NCBI GenBank assembly: GCA_037083765.1
Contig: JBAPLS010000003.1
Location: forward strand, 58,268 to 122,267
DNA from: Dasytiphilus stammeri_B
GTDB lineage: Bacteria; Pseudomonadota; Gammaproteobacteria; Enterobacterales; Enterobacteriaceae
Reading direction: 5' to 3'
DNA length: 64,000 nucleotides
The position numbers and the translations under genes are program-made. Under the pieces are notes generated by a model. That model did not search any database, had not been told where the DNA came from, and was given only the letters and a program-made list of their open reading frames with translations. Positions 43,990 to 54,500 of the stretch are shown in pieces; positions within the stretch are counted from its first letter, which is position 1; each line of letters opens with the position of its first letter.

Positions 43990-46900
43990 TTGTTGGAATC
44001 ATTTTCACACATTTTAGATATAATAGGAAAAGATGATACGCTGGAAGAAAAATATTTTCCTTTTAGTAATTTTTCTAGCAAATTAATGTCCCAGTCCAAT
44101 AGTAGAAAAGCAATAACTGATGCCTGGAGAATACCCGAAACTCAAGCTATTCCTATATTACTTGAACAAGCACGTCTTGATTCAGAACTTAAAAAGAAAA
44201 TTAAACAATTAGCTTATATATTAGTAGAAAATGTACGTGATCAACATAATAAATCGGGACAAAGAAATTCTATTCAACAGTTATTACAAGAATACTCCCT
44301 TTCTTCCGAAGAAGGAGTAGCACTAATGTGCTTAGCAGAAGCACTTCTGCGAATACCTGACTCATATACACGTAATGCTCTTATCAGAGATAAGATTACT
44401 CAAGGTAAATGGAAATTACATCTCGGTGCTAGTTCTTCCTTATTTGTCAATGCGGCTACTTGGGGTTTATTACTAACTGGTAAGTTACTAGAGAAAGAGA
44501 GCATTAGGGATAATAAATTATTATCTGTCTTACATACTATTTTACGTAAATGTAGTGAACCTCTGATTAGAAAAATTATAGATTTGGCTATTAGATTGAT
44601 TGGAAAACAATTTGTAATAGGAGAAACTATCTCGAAAGCACTCTCGTATTCAATAGATCTAGAATCGAAAGGCTTTAGATATTCCTACGATATGTTAGGA
44701 GAAGCAGCTCTGACATCTCAAGATGCTCAATCATATTTTTTAGCTTATCAAGAAGCCATTGAAAAAATTGGTCGGTTCTCTAATAATAGAGGAATTTATG
44801 AAGGTCCGGGTATTTCAATTAAACTCTCTGCATTACATCCAAGATATAATTATAGACAACGTGAACGCGTTATGCAGGAACTCTATCCATTATTAAAATC
44901 TTTAATGTTATTGGCTAAACAATATGACATAGGTATTAATATTGATGCCGAAGAAGCAGAGCGATTAGAATTATCAGTGGATTTGTTAGAAAAACTATGT
45001 TTTGAGCCAGAATTAGCGAAGTGGAATGGAATTGGTTTTGTAATTCAATCATATCAAAAGAGATGTCCATTTGTCATTGATCATATCATTGATTTAGCTC
45101 ATCGTAGTAATCATCGTATGATGATACGTTTAGTAAAAGGTGCTTATTGGGATAGTGAAATAAAATGGAGTCAGATAGAAGGTTATGAAGATTACCCAGT
45201 CTATACTCGTAAAGCTTATACTGATATTTCCTATATAGCGTGTGCCCGTAAATTATTATCGGTTCCCAAGTTTATTTACCCACAATTTGCGACTCATAAT
45301 GCACAGACTATGGCAACAATTTATCATTTAGCAGGTTCAAACTACTATCCTGGACAATATGAATTTCAAGGTTTGCATGGAATGTGTGAAAAATTATATG
45401 ACCAAGTAGTAGGAAACATTTCCCAAGGTGGTTTAAATAGACCATGTAGAATATATGCGCCGGTAGGTAGTTATGAAAAGTTACTTGCGTATTTAGTAAG
45501 ACGTTTATTAGAAAACGGAGCTAATACTTCCTTTGTCAATAAGTTAGCAAATCGAGAAGTTTCAATTAACCACTTAATAGATGATCCTGTTGATATAGTC
45601 GAAAAAATATCACGAAGCGAAGGAATACTAGGTGCGTCACATCCTAGAATACCACTTCCTAGATTTTTGTATGGAAAAAATCGTATTAATTCCAGAGGAT
45701 TAGATTTAAATAATCAACACCAGTTAGCAAGGTTAGGAGATAATTTATTATCCCTTGGACGCATTAGCTGGTATGCAGAACCTCTGTTACATGCAGCATC
45801 ATATTTCACGGATAATAAAAAAGAGGATCGGATTATTATCAATCCGGCTAATATTACTGATATTGTAGGATATGTACGTGAAGCTAATGAACATGAAGTT
45901 AATTTAGCACTAACAGAAGCTGAACAATCATGGCATAAATGGTGGAGTACAAACTCTGTTGAAAAAAGAGCGACTATATTAGACGATGCAGCTAATATCA
46001 TGGAAAAACAAATGCCGTTATTGATAAGTATTCTGATTCGCGAAGCAGGTAAAACTTACAGTAATGCTATTGCAGAAGTACGCGAAGGGGTGGATTTTCT
46101 TCGTTACTATTCGAGTCAGATACGTAATAAATTTGATCATTTCTATATTCCACTTGGAATAGTAGTTTGTATTAGTCCATGGAACTTTCCATTAGCTATT
46201 TTTACTGGTCAAATTGCTGCTGCTTTAGCGGTCGGTAATAGTGTGTTAGCAAAACCTGCCGAACAAACACCTTTGATTGCAGCCCAAGTAGTCAAGATTA
46301 TGTATCAAGCTGGTGTACCGAAAAATGTGTTACAACTTATAATTGGAAGAGGTAGTAAAGTAGGTTCTCATTTAATTAGAGATAGCCGAGTACGAGGTAT
46401 TATGTTTACTGGATCTACAGTAGTGGCCACCTCGATACAAAAAATAATTTCCGGGAGAGTTGATACATATAATAGACCAATTCCATTAATAGCTGAAACA
46501 GGTGGAATTAATGCTATGATTGTAGATTCTTCGGCGCTGACCGAACAAGTGGTATTAGATATAATTCATTCTGCTTTTGATAGTGCTGGACAAAGGTGTT
46601 CAGCATTACGTTTACTTTGTATTCAAGAAGACGTAGCTGAGTATACTATAAATATGCTTCAAGGTGCAATGAAAGAATACCTCCTTGGCTCGCCTGATCA
46701 GCTTGAAACTGATATTGGTCCCGTAATAACTAGAACCGCTAAAAATAATATTGAATCTTATATTAATACCATGCGCTCTAGAAAATATAAAATTTTCCAG
46801 AGTTCTTTAGGAAGAAGTTCCGATTGCAGCACAAATCTTGGATATTTTATACCTCCTACCTTGATAGAAATAAATAGTATAAATGAATTAAAATCAGAAA

Positions 46901-47838
46901 TTTTTGGTCCTGTATTACATATAGTTCGTTTTAATCGTTATAGCCTACCTAATATCATAAGTAGTATAAATGATACTGGATATGGTTTGACTCTAGGTCT
47001 ACATACACGTATTGATGATACTATTACTAAAGTTAGTGCACATGCAAACATTGGAAATTTATATATTAACCGTAATATGGTAGGTGCTGTAGTAGGACTC
47101 CAACCATTTGGAGGACAAGGACTTTCAGGTACTGGACCTAAGGCCGGAGGACCTTTATATTTATATCGTCTTCTTTCTACTTATCCTGAAGATGCTGTAT
47201 CTTTACAAATAGCAGATTATAAGAAACAACATTCCTCTTTGATTAAGAGCCCAAAGTCACATTTATTTTATTCACAGCAAATTTTTAAATCCTGGATCAC
47301 TACTAATGTGAGTTCTTTAGCTCAAATTTATCAAAAATTTGAAAAATTATCTCAATGGGGAACGACTGTATTACTCCCCGGACCTACTGGAGAGGAGAAT
47401 ACATACTCTCTATTACCTCGTAAAGGAATATTATGTTTAGCCTCCAATAAACAGGATATATTTATTCAATTAGCGGCCGTGACTAGTACTGGAGGTAGAG
47501 TGGTGTGGCTTCAAGATGAAATTCATCAAAGAATATATCAAGCTCTTCCTCAAGAAATAAAAAATATAATTAATTTTACTAGAAATATTTTTAGCCCCAT
47601 TATTCAATTTGATACAGTACTTTATCATGGCGATCTTAAACAAATGTGTGAAGTTTGTGTAAAAATAGCGAGTATAAATCAACAGATCATTCCAGTTTAT
47701 GGATATACTAGTGGTGATAGTCGGATTTTTTTAGAAAGATTACTATTAGAACGATCTGTCAGTATTAATACTACCGCAGCAGGTGGTAATGCGCATTTAA
47801 TTACTATTAATGAACCATTCGATACATTTATTCAGTAG
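43990..47838 (+). CDS. putA: Proline dehydrogenase / P5C dehydrogenase, lacking DNA-binding domain
   Basis: Bifunctional membrane-associated enzyme oxidising proline to glutamate through pyrroline-5-carboxylate. It has 1282 residues (1320 in E. coli). The N-terminal ribbon-helix-helix repressor domain (about 47 residues in E. coli) is missing: the product begins MLESFSHILDII and joins the family near AITDAWRIPETQA. The PRODH barrel has YEGPGISIKLSALHPRY and RLVKGAYWDSEIK. The aldehyde dehydrogenase part has ISPWNFPLAIFTGQIAAAL, the catalytic Cys870 in SAGQRCSAL, and PLIAETGG. The C-terminal domain ends with ERSVSINTTAAGGNAHLITI, as in E. coli. The start is TTG, with a good Shine-Dalgarno sequence; no upstream in-frame start recovers the lost domain. 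Confidence 0.96.
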   Translation: MLESFSHILDIIGKDDTLEEKYFPFSNFSSKLMSQSNSRKAITDAWRIPETQAIPILLEQARLDSELKKKIKQLAYILVENVRDQHNKSGQRNSIQQLLQEYSLSSEEGVALMCLAEALLRIPDSYTRNALIRDKITQGKWKLHLGASSSLFVNAATWGLLLTGKLLEKESIRDNKLLSVLHTILRKCSEPLIRKIIDLAIRLIGKQFVIGETISKALSYSIDLESKGFRYSYDMLGEAALTSQDAQSYFLAYQEAIEKIGRFSNNRGIYEGPGISIKLSALHPRYNYRQRERVMQELYPLLKSLMLLAKQYDIGINIDAEEAERLELSVDLLEKLCFEPELAKWNGIGFVIQSYQKRCPFVIDHIIDLAHRSNHRMMIRLVKGAYWDSEIKWSQIEGYEDYPVYTRKAYTDISYIACARKLLSVPKFIYPQFATHNAQTMATIYHLAGSNYYPGQYEFQGLHGMCEKLYDQVVGNISQGGLNRPCRIYAPVGSYEKLLAYLVRRLLENGANTSFVNKLANREVSINHLIDDPVDIVEKISRSEGILGASHPRIPLPRFLYGKNRINSRGLDLNNQHQLARLGDNLLSLGRISWYAEPLLHAASYFTDNKKEDRIIINPANITDIVGYVREANEHEVNLALTEAEQSWHKWWSTNSVEKRATILDDAANIMEKQMPLLISILIREAGKTYSNAIAEVREGVDFLRYYSSQIRNKFDHFYIPLGIVVCISPWNFPLAIFTGQIAAALAVGNSVLAKPAEQTPLIAAQVVKIMYQAGVPKNVLQLIIGRGSKVGSHLIRDSRVRGIMFTGSTVVATSIQKIISGRVDTYNRPIPLIAETGGINAMIVDSSALTEQVVLDIIHSAFDSAGQRCSALRLLCIQEDVAEYTINMLQGAMKEYLLGSPDQLETDIGPVITRTAKNNIESYINTMRSRKYKIFQSSLGRSSDCSTNLGYFIPPTLIEINSINELKSEIFGPVLHIVRFNRYSLPNIISSINDTGYGLTLGLHTRIDDTITKVSAHANIGNLYINRNMVGAVVGLQPFGGQGLSGTGPKAGGPLYLYRLLSTYPEDAVSLQIADYKKQHSSLIKSPKSHLFYSQQIFKSWITTNVSSLAQIYQKFEKLSQWGTTVLLPGPTGEENTYSLLPRKGILCLASNKQDIFIQLAAVTSTGGRVVWLQDEIHQRIYQALPQEIKNIINFTRNIFSPIIQFDTVLYHGDLKQMCEVCVKIASINQQIIPVYGYTSGDSRIFLERLLLERSVSINTTAAGGNAHLITINEPFDTFIQ

Positions 47839-47868
47839 AATAATCTACCTCTTAGGATAGTAGGATAT

Positions 47869-48693
47869 ATGAATTTACTTTCGGAAAAAAAATTTTTGAT
47901 AACCGGAGTAGCTAACCATCATTCTATTGCTTTTGGGATAGCTCGTTCTCTACAGAGGTATGGGGCCGAATTAGCTTTTACCTATCAAAATAAACAATTT
48001 AAAAATAGAGTAAAAAAAATAGCGAATCAATTTAAATCAACAATTGTCTTACCATGTGATGTAACCCAAGATTCTAATATCAAAGATCTTTTTTCTGAGT
48101 TATCAACAATATGGCCAAAATTTGATGGCTTAGTACATTCCATTTGTTATGCACCTTCTAATCAATTTAGTGGTAATTATATAGATTGTATAACACGAAA
48201 AAGTTTTCATATAGCTCATGAAATTAGTTCTTATAGTTTTGTAGCTTTAGCTCAAGCTTGTCGTCATATGCTTAATCAAACTGCAGCTCTTATAACTATT
48301 TCTTATGTAGGTGCAGAACGTACTGTTACCCATTACAATGTTATGGGAGTAGCAAAAGCCTCATTAGAGGCTAATGTCCGTTATATGGCCCACTCTTTTG
48401 GTAAATTAGGAGTGCGGGTGAACGCTATTTCAGCAGGTCCAATTTTAACCCTAGCATCTTCTGGAATTAAGAACTTCAGAAAGCTGAAAACTTATCATGA
48501 AACAGTATCTCCTCTCCGATCAGGAGAATTAAGGATAGAAGAGATTGGAAACGCAGCTGTTTTTCTATGTTCCCATTTATCCGCGGGAATCACGGGAGAA
48601 ATTTTGCATGTAGATAGAGGTTTTAGTATAACAGCTATTAATCTTAATAATAACTCCCATAATGAAAGTAAAAAATATCAGAATTCATTCTAA
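47869..48693 (+). CDS. fabI: Enoyl-[acyl-carrier-protein] reductase (NADH) FabI
   Basis: Last step of each fatty-acid elongation cycle. It has 274 residues (262 in E. coli) with a slightly longer C-terminus. The NADH-binding start GKRILVTGVAS appears as EKKFLITGVANHHSIAFGIA. The catalytic Tyr and Lys are in THYNVMGVAKASLEANVRY. HVDRGFSITAIN near the end matches HVDGGFSIAAMN. It starts 31 bp after putA, so it may share its transcript, although the two are unrelated in function. Confidence 0.97.
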   Translation: MNLLSEKKFLITGVANHHSIAFGIARSLQRYGAELAFTYQNKQFKNRVKKIANQFKSTIVLPCDVTQDSNIKDLFSELSTIWPKFDGLVHSICYAPSNQFSGNYIDCITRKSFHIAHEISSYSFVALAQACRHMLNQTAALITISYVGAERTVTHYNVMGVAKASLEANVRYMAHSFGKLGVRVNAISAGPILTLASSGIKNFRKLKTYHETVSPLRSGELRIEEIGNAAVFLCSHLSAGITGEILHVDRGFSITAINLNNNSHNESKKYQNSF

Positions 48694-50079
48694 TGCTAAA
48701 ATAGAACGTTCATGTTAGTTGTAATATTATTACTAGCTAACACTATATTAAAAGCATGAAATGAGATGCGAAAAAATCTAAAAAAACTTTTTAGACATTT
48801 GGTACTCCTGGTAGACAAATGATAATCATTATCACTTAAATATATTCCATATTTTTCGAAATAGATTTTTCTATTTTTTATAGATAGCATACGGATATAA
48901 AATGTATATTCACTAACCATGATTGGTTAGTAACAGAAATGAAAAAAATACTATCTATTAGTAATATTTCTTACTTCCACTGTAAGATCTAATTGAGATA
49001 AAGAACTTATATCTTCTGGGATTAACTCTTATTTTTCTCCTCTGAAAAGAACGTATTAATAAAGCAGATAAAAAGGTTCTAAAATAGAACCTTTTATAAA
49101 AATATTGACCTTATATCTTTGTTTCTAAAAATAAATTATTTATCTGGATTATAATCTCATCTTGCAATAGCACAAATACACGATTCAGATTTTATAAGTT
49201 ATTTTAATAATATTGATTAATTAATTTTCTTATTTAAAGATATTAAATAATATTTTTTTAAAAAAAATCACATTAGAGACTGTCTTCTGACATATCGAAG
49301 GGTAACTAATTCTATTAAAAACTCAATTATGACTGATAAGCTTATTATGGGATGGGACAATGAATAATCAGTAACAAAATAGAATGTCATTGTTTACATT
49401 TTTATTTACCGAGATAGGTCCTTTTCTTCTGCATCCAAAACTCACAGATCTGTAATCTAGATTAAGTATCATATCATTAATAATGATCCTAGTATTATTT
49501 ATAGGCTAGCATCATCCTCTCTACATATTCCTTAATCCTTATCGATTAGATGTGTAGGGTAAGATAAAGGAGATGAAATTTAGGTCCCTTCCACTTTATT
49601 CAACTGCCTCCGTTAATATATAGAAATTATTAATTGAGGAAGAATATAAGCAATTATAACAGCATAAAAAAGTATTAATTTAGTCTAATGTCAAAAAATA
49701 AGACCGATGAATGAATGGGTTATCCGAATAAGATGTTGAGAAGTAGAAGTGAATTAATAAAATTTTACCTAGATATATTAAATTGTATAAATAACTAGTA
49801 TTGCTTGTAAAAAGGGCGTAAAAGTCAAGATGATGCAATCATGAAGTACGAACTTTATTTTATTACAACTAATTGTAGAGATTATGAATGGATATCATCC
49901 TTTTTTTGCTTTAAAAAACACTATTAAAAATTAATAATCAATAATTATTCCTTCTGCCAAATATTATTACAACAGTCAATATCAAAAATTTAATTATTTT
50001 AATATTTTTAACTTTAATATCATTATATATTATAACTTTCCCTATAAGGAAATAATGATCTATATCTAAATGAATGGCC
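48694..50079. other. Large gene-free gap between fabI and fumC
   Basis: About 1.4 kb with no reading frame I can assign; a 74-codon minus-strand frame (48696-48920) shows no family resemblance. The stretch is AT-rich with many stops in all frames. The only sharp element is a Fur-box-like palindrome near 48815-48833. It is probably the eroded remains of one or two genes. Confidence 0.5.
48815..48833. promoter_or_regulatory. Fur-box-like palindrome
   Basis: The 19-mer ending AATGATAATCATTATC matches the E. coli Fur consensus GATAATGATAATCATTATC at 16 of 19 positions, including the complete right-hand half GATAATCATTATC. It stands in a region without an intact gene on either side within several hundred bases, so it would be an orphan operator or a coincidence in AT-rich DNA. 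Confidence 0.35.
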
Positions 50080-51477
50080 TTAAATTAATGTTGGATATAC
50101 CATCTTTTCCGGTCTTATTAAACAATCGAAATCAACTGCAGTGAGATATCCTAATTGCATAGCAGATTCTTTTAAGGTTAAATTTTCTCGGTGTGCTTTA
50201 GTGGCAATTTCTGCTGCTTTATCATAACCTATGTATGGCGTGAGAGCAGTAACTAACATCAAAGATTCGTTTAATAAGAGGTTAATTTTTTTTAAATTAG
50301 GTTTAATGCCTGTGATACAATTGATGTTAAAACTAGCTATGCCATCACTTAACAAACGCACGGATTGCAGAAAATTATAAATTATCATTGGTCTATAAAC
50401 ATTTAATTCTAGCTGTCCGGATGCTCCTCCTATACTTAAAGCTACATCGTTACCCATCACTTGACAACATAACATAGTTATCGCTTCACATTGTGTAGGA
50501 TTAATTTTACCTGGCATTATAGAACTACCGGGTTCATTTTCAGGAATTACGATCTCCCCAATACCACATCGAGGACCAGAGGATAACAAACGTATATCAT
50601 TAGCAATCTTCATTAATGAAACTGCTATGCCTTTTAATACTCCATGTGCATGTACTACTGCATCACATGTAGCTAAAGCTTCAAATTTATTTTCAGCGGT
50701 AATAAATGGTTGTTTTGTTAAATGAGAGATTTTTCTGGCTACACGTTTTGCATATTCACAATGAGTATTAATTCCTGTTCCTACCGAACTTCCTCCTAAA
50801 GCTAATTTACTAAGAGGTACTAAAATATTTTCTAGATATTTCTGATGATTATTTATCATCGACTCCCATCCCGATATTTCTTGTCCTAAAGTAATAGGAG
50901 TAGCATCCTGTAAATGAGTACGACCAATTTTAATAATGTTCTTATTTTTTTTAGCTTGATCATTCAAAGTTTGATGTAATAATTTTACCTGAGGAATTAA
51001 GTGATTACGTATAGCTATATACGCTGCTATATGCATAGCTGTAGGGAATACATCATTTGAACTTTGACTTTTATTTACATCATCATTAGGATGTACTAAA
51101 CATTTGAGGCCTCGTTCTCCTCCTAAAATTTCGCTAGCTCGATTAGCTAAGACTTCATTCATATTCATATTGGACTGTGTTCCAGAACCAGTTTGCCAAA
51201 TTACTAATGGAAATTCATTTTGATGCTTATTCGCTAAAACTTCATCAGCCGCTATTATAATGGCTTGAGCATAATGAGGTGGAAGTAAATCTAAATCTCT
51301 ATTAACTTCAGCGCTAGCTTTTTTAATTATAGCTAAAGTCTTTATTAACTCATCAGGCATAATTTCGCGCGAAATACAGAAATATTTAAGTGATCGTTGC
51401 GTTTGAGCACCCCATAATTTACTGGCAGGTACATTGATCGTACCTAATGAATCTTTTTCACATCGATAATGTATCAT
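50080..51477 (-). CDS. fumC: Fumarate hydratase class II
   Basis: Iron-independent, oxidation-resistant fumarase converting fumarate to malate. It has 465 residues (467 in E. coli). GSGTQSNMNMNEVLANRA, DDVNKSQSSNDVFPTAMH, GRTHLQDATPITLGQE and the active-site loop GSSIMPGKINPTQCEA identify it and separate it from AspA. Fumarate made by AspA would feed it. Confidence 0.97.
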   Translation of the reverse strand: MIHYRCEKDSLGTINVPASKLWGAQTQRSLKYFCISREIMPDELIKTLAIIKKASAEVNRDLDLLPPHYAQAIIIAADEVLANKHQNEFPLVIWQTGSGTQSNMNMNEVLANRASEILGGERGLKCLVHPNDDVNKSQSSNDVFPTAMHIAAYIAIRNHLIPQVKLLHQTLNDQAKKNKNIIKIGRTHLQDATPITLGQEISGWESMINNHQKYLENILVPLSKLALGGSSVGTGINTHCEYAKRVARKISHLTKQPFITAENKFEALATCDAVVHAHGVLKGIAVSLMKIANDIRLLSSGPRCGIGEIVIPENEPGSSIMPGKINPTQCEAITMLCCQVMGNDVALSIGGASGQLELNVYRPMIIYNFLQSVRLLSDGIASFNINCITGIKPNLKKINLLLNESLMLVTALTPYIGYDKAAEIATKAHRENLTLKESAMQLGYLTAVDFDCLIRPEKMVYPTLI

Positions 51478-51577
51478 AACAAAAAATCTCCTTTTTTACT
51501 AAAATTATCTCTTAATCCTGTTTCTCTGCTAATTAGTTAGAACTCAATAATCTTATCAAGAAGATAAATTTAAATTT

Positions 51578-54500
51578 TTATTTAGTGCTAAAAAAATTAT
51601 CCAAAGTTTGAATTAATTCTCTCTTTGGAAAATGTCTCCATATTCCATTCTTCTTAAGAGGATTAGTATTATTAGTAGCCATTCCTCGCAAAAAAAGATA
51701 ATACACTCCTCCAAAATTTTTATTATAATTATAATGTTGTAATCGATCTCTTAAATAACGGTGTAATGCTAAGGTATACAGATGGGAACGCCATTCATAA
51801 TGATTAGTAGTAATGATGGATTGAAGAATATCGAAAGTATAAAAGGATTGATCTTTTCCTAACCAGTGAGTTTTATAATCAATCAGATAATATTTATCTT
51901 GCCATTTAACAATCAAATCAATAAGACCTGTTAACAAGCCCTGAAATGGCTGAAAATAAAGTGTTGAACCACAAGCAGATAAAGGAGCAGAAAAATGTAT
52001 TAACTGATTTAGTTGCGAAAATTTCCGAATAGAGTCGATTCTTAATGAAAATTTCCATGAACTTTGCTTATTTTGGGGGCTAATTTTATTTAGGCTGAAT
52101 TTTTCTTGCTGCCCTAACGAAAAATTCAAAATATCATTTATCCACTTTGTGATAAATGGAGTCCATGATATATCTATGCCATGATTATCTAGATGTTTTT
52201 GCAAGGTTAATTTATGAGTAATTTGAGTAAAGTCTAGTTGTTCTAATAAGCTATGCAGAAAAATATTATACTTAATTCCTCTAGGAAAAGTATGAGGAGA
52301 TTTAATTATAGGTAATTCTATATTATTATCATCGGTGTCCTTCACTTCCACATGGCCTTCATTTTCAATATAAGGAAATAATTCTTCTCCTAGACCTAGA
52401 GGATGATAAGTAGGTACATTATTAACATGACAGTAAGTCTTCAAATGTTGATTTATAATGACTGAGTGTTGCAATTGTTCTGCTCTCTGATCTGAAGCCA
52501 AAGTAGTACTACTGTACGTAGTATCTATATCTTCTGCATATACTACTTCAATATTTTCATTTTGAATCTTATTTAAGATAGATCTTAAATATTGTGCATC
52601 TTGCGGTTTGCCGCGTTGTAATAAGTATCCGAGAGCGCTATGATGTAAATCAGTATTACCACCTTCTCTTTTTCTTCGAGTTCCCTTGATCAGGGGCGCT
52701 ATACCTATACTACAATGCCAAATAGAACGAGTTAAAGCTACGTATAGTAATCGTAAATCTTCGGCAAGCCGTTCTTCGTAGGATAAACGTACACTTTCTT
52801 CTTCATTACGTAAATCAAAAATTTTCTCAAAAGTGCGGCGATCATGATATATACTATGATTGTTCTGACGAAAATAAGCCATAAAAGGCAGCCATACTAC
52901 TGGATATTGTAATCCTTTAGATTTATGTATGGAAATAATCTTGATAAGATCATTATCATTTTCAAGAGATCTTCTTCCCGAAAATGGAAGAATTTTATTT
53001 TTTGATTTATTTATTTGTTGTTCTAACCAATGTACTAATGCATATTCGCTATCTAGATTAGAAGACATTTCTTGTAATAATTCAATAATATGAAAATAAT
53101 TATTAATCCTAGGTTTATCCTCGGTGGAAGAGAATAAGAATGCATGAGAAATTAAAGATGAATGAACAATCTCTCGAAACATTGACAATATACCATATTG
53201 GATCCAAATTCTTTTATAACGATTGAATTGATTCAGATATTCTTTCCAAAGAAGATTATTCTGATTAATGTTTTTTTTAAGATTGATGATATCTAAATTA
53301 AAAATTCTTGTTGATAATGCTGCATATAACCATTTTGATTGTTCAGGAATTAATACCGCTTTCAGTATGACTAGTATTTCATAACTTTCCAGGGAAATAT
53401 CAAGATTATTTTCACTTGAAAGATAGATAGAATCTATCTTAAAGTAAGATAGAGCATTCTGCATAATTACAGCTTCATTGCGATTACGTACTAAAATAAC
53501 TAAGTCAGAAGTTTTAAAATTTCGAGTTTTAGTGCTCTCTATCAGCTGAACCTGGTGATTTTTACTCGCCCTTATCCACTTAAGAATATCTGAAGCACAA
53601 TAACGAGCCATAAAGTACTGATATTCACTGATATTTACCGCTAATCCCGGTTGTAAACAAAAACGTAAGGGCACTTGGTTTTGTTGGTTAACAATTATCC
53701 GCAATGGATAATTATTATCCGATGATTGAACAGGAATAAAAGGAATATTTGGTAATAAAAATGGATTTTCTATTTGAGAAAAAAGTTGGTTAATACCCTT
53801 GACTAAAGTAGATGAAGATCTCCAATTAATGTTAAGATTATAACGTTTAGTGATAGAATTTACCGATTGGATATACGTAAAGACATCTGCACCTCGAAAA
53901 GAATAAATTGCCTGTTTTGGATCTCCAATAAGGATTAGTGCCTTATCAGAATGATTATTATAGACAGTATTAAAAATACGATATTGTTTGTAGTCAGTAT
54001 CTTGAAATTCATCAATTAATGCTACGGGATAATGATCTCGAATATCTTTAGCTAAATAATCACCATTATATTGATGAAGGGCGTCATCTAAAAAGTAAAG
54101 TAAATCATCAAAGGTTAAAATAGAGCGTCGATTTTTTATTCTTTTTATATCTGAGGGCAATTCTTCGAAAGCTTTACCTATAATCCATTCTCGTAATGAA
54201 ATTGTATTTAAGAAAAATTTTTCTATATGATCCAAAATTAAATGTTTCGAAGAAATGAAATCGATATTATTTTCAGATAATACTTTTTTTCTTAGAAAAA
54301 AAAATTCTTTTGGAAAAGAGCAATTATATGTCTTTTGTTGTGTCCATTTGTATATTTTATGAAACAAGATAGAAAAGTTATGATTTTTACGATGCTTGAA
54401 TAAAGGACAATGAGATTGATCTGGATGAAGATTTGATAATAACACAAGCAATTGTTTTTTAATCAATTCTATGTGGAATAGGATTTTATGATACTCTTCG

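Noticed and set aside
48696..48920. 74-codon minus-strand frame after fabI
   Set aside because: No recognisable domain, no ribosome binding site, and AT-driven composition; more likely chance than a gene.
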